Assembly (NCBI RefSeq): GCF_000477435.1
Contig: NC_022576.1
Span: 2,232,001 to 2,296,000 of the forward strand
Origin: Candidatus Symbiobacter mobilis CR
GTDB taxonomy: Bacteria; Pseudomonadota; Gammaproteobacteria; Burkholderiales; Burkholderiaceae_C
DNA: 64,000 bases
Direction: 5' to 3'
The position numbers were made by a program, and so were the translations under genes. This document shows, piece by piece, positions 58,601 through 64,000 of this stretch; position 1 is the stretch's first letter; every line of letters starts with the position of its first letter. The notes beneath the pieces were generated by a model. The model did not search any database. It saw only the letters and a program-made list of their open reading frames with translations, and was not told where the DNA came from.

Positions 58601-59081
58601 GATGGCCGAGGAAGTGCGTGCTGTCTTGGAAAGATTTGCGCCGCTGGAGGGAACGGTTGAGGTGCCACCTTCCATCCACGATCAGCAGCTTTCCCAAACC
58701 TTTGCGCTGCACCAGGCTGGGAAGTTGGAGCAGGCGGAGACGTTGTATCGCAGTTTGCATCAATGGATGCCGCTTGACTTCCGCGTGCTGCACATGCTGG
58801 GGGTACTGCGTTTTCAGCGTGGAGACCTGAGCGATGCGCAGTATTTTTTGCTGTATGCGTTGGCCCTGAACCAAAATGTTGCCGAAGCGCACTTCAACCT
58901 CGGCAACGTTTACGCCGCCATGCAGCTATGGGAACTGGCCCACAATGCCTACCAAAGGGCGCTGGTCGTGAACCCAGGCTTTGGCCCTGCGCGCCAACAA
59001 TTGGCGGTGATGGAGCACAACCTGCGTGCGGTAGCGGCGCAGCAGGCGGAGCAAGGGCAAGAAGTGGAGGGGCAGCCATGA
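55695..59081 (+). CDS. Chimeric multidomain glycosyltransferase: GT2-like, GT4 and TPR domains
   Basis: A 1128-residue protein. Residues about 1-230 are a GT2-like nucleotide-sugar transferase domain ([30 protein letters not shown] near 95, [19 protein letters not shown] near 180). Residues about 235-620 are an AT-rich, Asn/Ile/Lys-rich region with a degenerate transferase-like end. Residues about 630-985 are a GT4 domain ([33 protein letters not shown] near 889). From 1000 on there are TPR repeats ([40 protein letters not shown]). Base composition changes abruptly at about 57550: very AT-rich before, GC-rich after. The stop overlaps the next ATG as ATGA. Confidence 0.85.
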   Translation: MKSSICNKISHINFDIGISFCIITNGARPIKLDNLINSIQALRIKNYEILIGGELPIDFCRKDVKTYEIVDAARHGRLGEMRNRLCSVAKFDHLVVADDDMLFQPDFYYGLVSYGDDYDVLCVRLLNPDGTRHWDWATIGGPTGHHLISYETNDPYVYITGGLCIMKASVFSSVQWDEQLGFYQSEDVDFSNRLKLQGFKIKFCKDCTVIHDNYSFTQIESVIYKWTSIEPIIVNLDITLLGLLYNIKAFDYYLYKFLEYCVYSLLARKDVILNFVAHPYFDNFAKQYIDSHSDFKKKYIVNSVYALPDNSLIHFPFIKPPVEIANLKRVVSFFEIPPWIYNSNNKDIFRITAYAKSALHSCGYKFECGDDKKPTSLINYTHQKHPRDISIKPWVKPSITNYSDIDGKYFVLNEFIDTDNFYFVIFSTSLTDGNLLNLIDLFNKLLINNSIANTKVLVLVSNKSYTKYIKNKEIAFFGENILIQSMDDNIAVKKTLNNSLACIFLNISKYNNINPISTLGACLPIIINTEHNYDKLLDDASWYISIDQLCELESIIKLLYKNRFDKIAFRTNAIMKSLCYGWDRCIEQAVSVYKLSHVFWGAGIQSSSQDTIANLDNKKVRLAELPNPANPILVDAVFFQLYKTGIARVWQSLLREWAGTEFGKRLIVLDRGSTAPRIEGLTYFDIPKYDYEDTDDDRAMLQRVCDKFGAKLLISSYYTTPITTPSVFLAHDMIPELSGVDVLNHPMWREKHRGIRHACHFLAVSQNTANDLRRFFPQIKPEQVTVTPNGVDFRPANPQAVAAFRQQHGISRPYFLLVGARDGYKNTILFFRAFASMGAARRRFAIVCTGPVATLESEYAAYIGEAAVHMLQLDDDGLQCAYSGALALVYPSLYEGFGMPIVEAMACGCPVITTRKGSIPEVAGDAVLYVDPEDTASMKRVLKLVEKPPTRKQYVDLGLQRAARYSWGKMAEEVRAVLERFAPLEGTVEVPPSIHDQQLSQTFALHQAGKLEQAETLYRSLHQWMPLDFRVLHMLGVLRFQRGDLSDAQYFLLYALALNQNVAEAHFNLGNVYAAMQLWELAHNAYQRALVVNPGFGPARQQLAVMEHNLRAVAAQQAEQGQEVEGQP

Positions 59082-59224
59082 AACGCATCCTCGTTACCGG
59101 CGGCGCCGGCTTTTTGGGATCGCACTTGTGCGAGAGGCTGTTGGAGCGTGGGAACGAGCGGAAAAAGTTCAAAAAGGCCAACCAGCAAGAAAGTAGCGAA
59201 AGGCATTCATGCCTGTCGGTCTGA
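59078..59224 (+). pseudogene. N-terminal stub of an NAD-dependent sugar epimerase/dehydratase
   Basis: ATG 59078 overlaps the preceding stop as ATGA and starts [20 protein letters not shown], the NAD-binding GxxGxxG start of extended SDR enzymes such as UDP-glucuronate decarboxylase or UDP-glucose epimerase. After about 25 codons (around 59155) homology stops and an unrelated tail of 20 residues leads to TGA 59222-59224. The original gene was cut here by an insertion or deletion. The tail and the following hairpins may belong to the end of a lost mobile element. Confidence 0.8.
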
Positions 59225-59227
59225 TGT

Positions 59228-59316
59228 GTTTTGGAAGGGGTTGCATCCCTTTCCAAAACGGTCGCCGAAACCCCGGCCTTCAGGCCAGGATCGGCTCTCT
59301 CCGCCCTGCAGGGCGG
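59228..59316. repeat. Cluster of three hairpins at the epimerase stub junction
   Basis: GTTTTGGAAGGGG and CCCTTTCCAAAAC (59228-59259) form a 13-bp stem. GGCCTTCAGGCC lies at about 59275-59286. CCGCCCTGCAGGGCGG (59301-59316) is a perfect 16-base palindrome. Neither a T-run nor a gene follows directly. Subterminal palindromes after a GAAACCCC sequence resemble the right ends of IS200/IS605-type elements, so this may be such an end; it might also be a transcription pause or terminator region before the FkbM gene. Confidence 0.45.
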
Positions 59317-59341
59317 GTTTCTAACCGCAGTTTGTTTTACG

Positions 59342-60100
59342 ATGAAATCTTTTGATCTAACAATTATCGAAATCATTCACCATATCCTCAAAGAACATCC
59401 ACAACTTGCCCCCACAGTGCAAGCCATGGCAAATACTGCTGTAGACAATTTGCACCTTTCCATCAAATACCATGGGTTGAGTGCGTTGGATGAAAAGTTA
59501 GAGCAATGGCTAAACTATAACAATGGCTTTTTTGTAGAAATCGGGGCCAACAATGGTATCGATCAATCCAATACGTTGTATTACGAAAAACACAGGAATT
59601 GGCGTGGAATTTTGATCGAGCCTGTTCCTCATAACTATTTGCATTGCAGAAAGGTTCGATCCAGCGAGAACACTTTTTTCTGCAATGCTTGTACTGCATT
59701 CGACTACAAAGAAAAGTTTGTCGAGATGGTATATTCCAATTTGATGTCTACAACGGTAGGGCTGGAGTCAGACATTGCAGACCCTATGGCGCACGCGCTG
59801 GAGGGGAAAAGATTTTTGTACCCCACGGACGAGAATTGCACATTCGGTGCTGTGGCCGTGCCTATGGAGACGTTGTTGCGCCAAGCGAATGCGCCAGCCT
59901 TGATGGATTTGTTGTCGCTGGATGTGGAAGGCGCGGAGATTGAAGTACTCAAAGGCATCGACCATGCTGCGCACCGGTTCAAATACTTATGCATTGAATC
60001 CCGTTCCCCAGAAAAACTACAGCAGTATTTGGGGGGGATTGGGTATCAATTTGTCAGCCAGCTCACGGGAATTGATTTTTTGTATTCCAACGCGCAGTAA
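59342..60100 (+). CDS. FkbM-family SAM methyltransferase
   Basis: A 252-residue protein with the FkbM core: GFFVEIGANNGIDQSNTLYY (SAM motif I), GILIEPVPHNYLHCRK, and LLSLDVEGAEIEVLKGI near the end. Such enzymes O-methylate sugars or other small groups and are common in surface-glycan clusters. The preferred start is ATG 59342 (MKSFDLTIIEII), since the upstream frame runs through the hairpin cluster. It is separated by 44 bp from the next gene on the same strand. Confidence 0.87.
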   Translation: MKSFDLTIIEIIHHILKEHPQLAPTVQAMANTAVDNLHLSIKYHGLSALDEKLEQWLNYNNGFFVEIGANNGIDQSNTLYYEKHRNWRGILIEPVPHNYLHCRKVRSSENTFFCNACTAFDYKEKFVEMVYSNLMSTTVGLESDIADPMAHALEGKRFLYPTDENCTFGAVAVPMETLLRQANAPALMDLLSLDVEGAEIEVLKGIDHAAHRFKYLCIESRSPEKLQQYLGGIGYQFVSQLTGIDFLYSNAQ

Positions 60101-60144
60101 CATGGAGACTATAAACTGCAAACTATGCGAATCTTGAATGCACG

Positions 60145-61347
60145 ATGAATCCCAATTTCAACCCCACTACCCACCCCATTTCTACTCTTTTTTCTACTGT
60201 CCCTGATCGCAATCAGCCAGCCTTGCAATGGGTGGAGGGCATACGATACGGGCAGCATGAAGCTTTTTTTCACCTTGGTGTCAGCAAGCAGCATCGCTTG
60301 CAGGCATTGCATACTGCTTTTGCAAAAGGTGGTATTCGCAAGGTTTGCGTGGGTTCTGCTTTCCATTCTTGTTTGCCACTCAGCAACAGGGATTTGGTCG
60401 CGCTATCCCACAACAAGGTAGGTGCAGAAGACCTGGTTGTGGAACGCTTCGATACCAACCGTCTCCGTGAGAGTGACCCTGCACGGCAAGAACAACTTAT
60501 TGCTGATCTGGCAGGATGTATCGTTATTCTCAATAATAACGAAATGTCGAATCCTGAAGTGCGTGCAGGATATACCGCCCTGTATGAACGGTGTACCCAT
60601 ACCTGTTTTGTTGGGTGGGATTGGGATAATCACCATTGGCTAGACCTCAGCACATTTTTGGCCACACATACGGACGTGTACGTTCCTGCACATCATGAAA
60701 ATCTGTATCTACTTACCCGATTCAACCCCCTGGTGGCCGGCCCGGTATATGCCCCTTGCGTGCAATGGACGCGCACTTTTCTGGCTGATCACGTTGGGCA
60801 CATGGTCTCTGTCGAACGATCCAACGCTCCTTTGGGGAAACATGCGCAGTATGCTTTGTACGATTACCGTCGTCGGGTTGTGCTGACTCTTTCGCAAATA
60901 TATCCTTCGATTGGATTTTCGAATGGCTATTGGGCACAGACTCCATTGGAGCGTCTGTACGAATGGTGTGGACACAAAACGCACTGGATCGTTCCCGTAC
61001 TCAATGATATTCCCATTCGTTTATTCGATGCACTGATTACAGGCGGTATTCCCATCGTCCCTGACTCATTGCGATTCCTTCCTCCGATTCGGGATATTCC
61101 CCGGGAGATGATCGTTTTTTATTCCACGCATGACATCATCAACCCAGCCCCATTGGTTGCATACGCCAATCGCCTTTTTGATGAAGGAGGCAAGGATGGC
61201 ATTGTCGCCAGGCATCGCTATGCACTAGACCACCACCATGCTTATGCCAGTTTGCGACAAATGCTTGGCTTTGCGCAAGAGGCGCTACATTCCCGTTGGG
61301 GCTTGCCTATTCGAGGCGAACCAGCTACGGAGCAGCCACAAGCGTAG
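60145..61347 (+). CDS. Unrecognised protein of a glycan cluster, possibly a glycosyltransferase
   Basis: A 400-residue soluble protein with no signal peptide or membrane helix. I do not recognise a named family. The C-terminal part, NDIPIRLFDALITGGIPIVPDSLRFLPPI, resembles the donor-site region of retaining glycosyltransferases, where a conserved 'R-x-F-D/E-A-L-x-x-G-x-x-P' pattern occurs. An N-terminal VCVGSAFHSCLPLSNRD and VGWDWDNHHWLDLSTF are distinctive and rich in aromatic residues. The neighbours (FkbM, cupin, C-methyltransferase) suggest a role in glycan assembly. Function remains open. Confidence 0.6.
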   Translation: MNPNFNPTTHPISTLFSTVPDRNQPALQWVEGIRYGQHEAFFHLGVSKQHRLQALHTAFAKGGIRKVCVGSAFHSCLPLSNRDLVALSHNKVGAEDLVVERFDTNRLRESDPARQEQLIADLAGCIVILNNNEMSNPEVRAGYTALYERCTHTCFVGWDWDNHHWLDLSTFLATHTDVYVPAHHENLYLLTRFNPLVAGPVYAPCVQWTRTFLADHVGHMVSVERSNAPLGKHAQYALYDYRRRVVLTLSQIYPSIGFSNGYWAQTPLERLYEWCGHKTHWIVPVLNDIPIRLFDALITGGIPIVPDSLRFLPPIRDIPREMIVFYSTHDIINPAPLVAYANRLFDEGGKDGIVARHRYALDHHHAYASLRQMLGFAQEALHSRWGLPIRGEPATEQPQA

Positions 61348-61441
61348 CGTGGTCTTTGACTATTGCTGTGTATATCGCTGTCTACATTGCAAGGCATTTC
61401 GTCTAAACTGGCACAATCCGCCACTATTACTGGAGACATTC

Positions 61442-61888
61442 ATGACCGACATACCGACCACAACCATGGTTCCTTTGGAGCCGCCTTTCATCGACGCACG
61501 CGGGGCCATCCAAAATCTGGTGCATGGTTCCCTGGGCAGCGCGGTGTTGATCCGCAGCACGGCGGGCGCGGTGCGCGCCGAGCACTGGCACCGGGAGGAT
61601 TTTCATTACTGTTACCTGCTTTCTGGCGCGCTACTGTATTTGGAACGACCGGTCGGCAGCCAGGAGATGCCGGTGGTGACGCGCATCGGCGCTGGGGAGC
61701 TATTTTTTACGCCACCCTTGGTCGAGCACAGCATGGTATTTCTGGAGCCTAGCGAATTCCTGACGCTGGGCAAGCTTTCCCGCACGCATGCGGCTTATGA
61801 GGCCGATTTGGTGCGACTGGATGTGAAGTTGAGCGAACTATCCGCAGTACGGGCGGCTTATCCTGAACTGGTCGCAGTCCTGCCATGA
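61442..61888 (+). CDS. Cupin-fold protein of the nucleotide-sugar type
   Basis: A 148-residue single-domain cupin. The first motif holds AEHWHREDFHYCYLLSGALL with His and Glu ligands; the second is GELFFTPPLVEHSMVFLEPS. It is related in pattern to cupins of sugar biosynthesis (RmlC-like or FdtA-like), though a specific reaction cannot be assigned. The start ATG 61442 sits after a long untranslated or intergenic stretch. Its stop overlaps the start of the C-methyltransferase by four bases, so the two are coupled, repeating the cupin-methyltransferase arrangement at 42863-44058. Confidence 0.75.
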   Translation: MTDIPTTTMVPLEPPFIDARGAIQNLVHGSLGSAVLIRSTAGAVRAEHWHREDFHYCYLLSGALLYLERPVGSQEMPVVTRIGAGELFFTPPLVEHSMVFLEPSEFLTLGKLSRTHAAYEADLVRLDVKLSELSAVRAAYPELVAVLP

Positions 61889-63132
61889 TGCCGACAGAGA
61901 CGGAGTGCCACGTTCGAGCGAGTTGTCGGCTATGTGCTGGCAAGCGGCTGGGTCCGGCGCTGCGGTTGCCGGATTCTCCGCTGGCCAATGCCTTTCGCAT
62001 GGAACCGGTGGAGAAGGAGCCGTTGTACCCGCTGGAGGTGTGGCTGTGCGCGGATTGTGGGCATGCGCAGTTGGGCCATGTGGTCAGCGCGGAGGCGATG
62101 TTTTCTCATTACCTGTATGTATCGGGTACCTCGCCAGTGTTTCGGCAGCATTTTTGCGAATATGCAAAGGATTTGCGCGAACGACTGAAGCTGGGAACGG
62201 AGTCGTTCGTATGCGAAATTGGTTCCAACGATGCAACCCTGCTTGGGTATTTCGAGGGGATGCGCACCCTGGGCATCGAGCCGGCGGCCAATCTGGCCGA
62301 AGCGGCCAATGCGGCGGGACAGCGCACTTGGAATGCCTATTTCACCTCAGCGTTGGCCTGCGAGATTCGCAAGCAGTATGGCCCAGCGGATGTGATCGTG
62401 GCGAACAACGTCCTGGCGCACATCGACGATTTGAGCGATGTGTTGACCGGTGTCCAATTGCTGTTGGCACCTGGCGGGCTATTGGCAATGGAAGTGCAGT
62501 ATGTCGGCGATCTGCTGGAGCAGGGACTGTTTGACATGATCTACTTCGAGCATTTGGACTATCACGCGCTGACACCCTTGATCGGGTTTTTCGCACGCCA
62601 TGGTTTGGCGCTGGTCGATGTGCGGCATGAGCCAACCCATGGCGGCTCGATGCGCTGTTATGTGGGGCATGCCGGTGGCCCGCATCAGGTGGCCAGCGCG
62701 ACGATCGCGCAATGGCAGGCCCACGAGGCGGAGCAAGGGCTGCTTACCCGTGTACCCTGGATGGAGCTGGGGGAACGGATTGCGGCGGGCAAGGCGCGTC
62801 TGCACGAATTGCTCGGGGATCAGCAAGCGGCTGGGCGGAGGGTAGTGGGTTATGGCGCACCGGCAAAGCTCACCACATTGATGTACACCTATGAAGTACC
62901 GGCGACGGCGCTGGAGTATGTGGTGGATGACAATCCGCTGAAGGTTGGACGTTTCACGCCAGGTAAGCAGTTGGCGATCAAACCGTCTGCGGCGCTGTAT
63001 GAGCTGGAGACGAAGCCGGATGTCATAGTCGTGTTTGCCTGGAATTTCTTCGCTGCGATCCGAGAGAAGCACGCCGCCTTGAGCAACCTAGTCTGGATCA
63101 ACCCAATGCCTTTTCCGAGAATCTTGTCATGA
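61885..63132 (+). CDS. Sugar C-methyltransferase with zinc-binding N-terminus
   Basis: The 415-residue product has the three-part layout of nucleotide-sugar C-methyltransferases: an N-terminal zinc finger (CRLCAG... CADCGHAQLG), a central SAM domain (FVCEIGSNDATLLGYFEG, VIVANNVLAHIDDLSDVL, YFEHLDYHALTPL) and a C-terminal domain beginning VVGYGAPAKLTTLMYTYE with NPLKVGRFTPGK. TylC3/NovU-type enzymes methylate C-3 or C-5 of dTDP-keto-sugars, producing branched sugars. The family His and Glu residues in the YFEHLDYH motif are present. It overlaps the upstream cupin and the downstream epimerase by four bases each. Confidence 0.9.
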   Translation: MMPTETECHVRASCRLCAGKRLGPALRLPDSPLANAFRMEPVEKEPLYPLEVWLCADCGHAQLGHVVSAEAMFSHYLYVSGTSPVFRQHFCEYAKDLRERLKLGTESFVCEIGSNDATLLGYFEGMRTLGIEPAANLAEAANAAGQRTWNAYFTSALACEIRKQYGPADVIVANNVLAHIDDLSDVLTGVQLLLAPGGLLAMEVQYVGDLLEQGLFDMIYFEHLDYHALTPLIGFFARHGLALVDVRHEPTHGGSMRCYVGHAGGPHQVASATIAQWQAHEAEQGLLTRVPWMELGERIAAGKARLHELLGDQQAAGRRVVGYGAPAKLTTLMYTYEVPATALEYVVDDNPLKVGRFTPGKQLAIKPSAALYELETKPDVIVVFAWNFFAAIREKHAALSNLVWINPMPFPRILS

Positions 63133-64000
63133 AAAAAGACCTGTATGAGATAGACCGCATCCTGGCGATGCTGGGCGAAGATGCGCAACGGCTTGCGGGC
63201 AAAACGCTGCTGTGGACCGGAACCAACGGATTCTTGGGGCGTTGGGTAGTGCGGGTGATCGAGCGTTTGAATGAAGGGGTGTTGCATCGTCCCTGTAAGT
63301 TGATCGCTGTAGATATGGCGTTACCGGATCCAGCATCGCCGGAGACGGTGACACATTCGAGCATTCTTTACCATGCGCATGATTTGACCCAGAGGTTGTG
63401 GCCGGTAGTGGAACCCTTGGATTACGTGGTGCATATGGCAGGGATTGCGAGTCCCTTTCACTATCGCCAGCGGCCATTGCAGACCATTGATGTGGCGCTG
63501 GAGGGGTCGCGCAGCGCACTAGAGATAGCGCGGCACCACAATGCACGGTACTTGTTCTGTTCTTCCTCGGAGGTATATCAGACCGCAACGGTGACACCAA
63601 CGCCGGAGACGTATATCGGTGCGATCGCCTCCAACAATGATCGCTCTTCTTATGATGTTTCCAAGCTGATGGGCGAGACCTTCGCGCATGTGTATCACAC
63701 CCAATTTGGTGTCAATACCGGTGTAATTCGCATTTTCAACAGTTTTGGGCCTGGACTGGTGGAGAACGACCATCGGATTCTTCCGCGCATCGCCAGCGCA
63801 CTGGTGCATGGGCGACCGCTGCAGGTGTACACATCCGGGCAATTGCCGTCGCGAACCTATTGCCCTGCAGTGAATACTGTGGCAGGAATGTTTTTGGCGC
63901 TGCTCAAGGGTAAGCCGGATGAAACCTACAACATCGGTATGGATAGCCCGGAGCAAACGGTGGTGGAGCTGATCGAGCGGATCAGTGGCTTGCTTGGGGA
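63129..64000 (+). CDS. NAD-dependent sugar epimerase/dehydratase, cut by window end
   Basis: ATG 63129 overlaps the stop of the C-methyltransferase (ATGA). The 290 residues available form an extended SDR enzyme with GTNGFLGRWVVRVIE (GxxGxxG) and catalytic SSSEVY and YDVSK (Tyr-x3-Lys), then RIFNSFGPGL and NIGMDSPEQTVVELI, as in UDP-glucuronate decarboxylases and nucleotide-sugar 4,6-dehydratases or epimerases. An N-terminal extension of about 25 residues precedes the Rossmann fold. It is not the continuation of the stub at 59078, which has a different start. The C-terminus lies outside. Confidence 0.88.
   Translation, partial: MKKDLYEIDRILAMLGEDAQRLAGKTLLWTGTNGFLGRWVVRVIERLNEGVLHRPCKLIAVDMALPDPASPETVTHSSILYHAHDLTQRLWPVVEPLDYVVHMAGIASPFHYRQRPLQTIDVALEGSRSALEIARHHNARYLFCSSSEVYQTATVTPTPETYIGAIASNNDRSSYDVSKLMGETFAHVYHTQFGVNTGVIRIFNSFGPGLVENDHRILPRIASALVHGRPLQVYTSGQLPSRTYCPAVNTVAGMFLALLKGKPDETYNIGMDSPEQTVVELIERISGLLG

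Noticed and set aside
59078..63132. Epimerase stub and the epimerase at 63129 as two halves of one split gene
   Set aside because: Both begin with their own start and NAD-binding motif, with different sequences; they are separate genes.

Overview
The window comes from a betaproteobacterium, most likely a Comamonadaceae relative. The rRNA sequences, the grpE-dnaK-dnaJ order, the M23 peptidase-secA pair and the ccmFGH genes all fit Burkholderiales. Its most telling trait is two nearly identical rRNA operons in direct tandem, with about 190 bp between the first 5S and the second 16S. From memory, tandem rrn operons with very short inter-operon spacing were reported for the betaproteobacterial central rods of phototrophic consortia (the 'Candidatus Symbiobacter mobilis' lineage of Chlorochromatium aggregatum). 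I infer this organism is that bacterium or a close relative. A BLUF blue-light receptor gene fits, but does not prove, that assignment.

Layout. 1-6204: end of a GGDEF protein, uvrB, and the ccmF-ccmG-ccmH end of a cytochrome c maturation system. 6205-17256: leader, two tandem 16S-tRNA-Ile-tRNA-Ala-23S-5S operons, one terminator. 17270-17330: a 61-bp MITE-like element. 17452-29348: a periplasmic binding protein and tyrB (minus), uvrA (plus), an AlgX/AlgI-like O-acetylation pair (minus), a BLUF protein (plus), then a ROK kinase, trxC and argJ (minus). 29472-38373: secA, an M23 peptidase, a DciA-like gene, vapBC, and the dnaJ-dnaK-grpE heat-shock cluster with recognisable sigma-32-type promoters. 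This part is GC-rich housekeeping DNA.

38502-42840 is a small accessory island. Two mosaic paralogues of an AAA-ATPase/PD-(D/E)XK protein flank a coiled-coil PD-(D/E)XK protein and a HigBA-like toxin-antitoxin pair. From 42863 to the end lies a surface-glycan or protein-glycosylation cluster of lower and patchy GC: cupins, SAM methyltransferases (one broken by an in-frame stop), a DegT-type sugar aminotransferase, very large multidomain glycosyltransferase/methyltransferase fusions, FkbM methyltransferases and an NAD-dependent epimerase cut by the window edge. It is riddled with insertion sequences: three copies of an IS5-family (IS1031-like) element, two of them in tandem, the third split by an intact IS1380-family element, plus a transposase remnant.

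The most interesting points are the modular divergence between the two ATPase paralogues, the fused glycosyltransferase-methyltransferase proteins (one a chimera with an abrupt base-composition break inside the reading frame), and the tandem rRNA operons that seem to share one promoter and one terminator.
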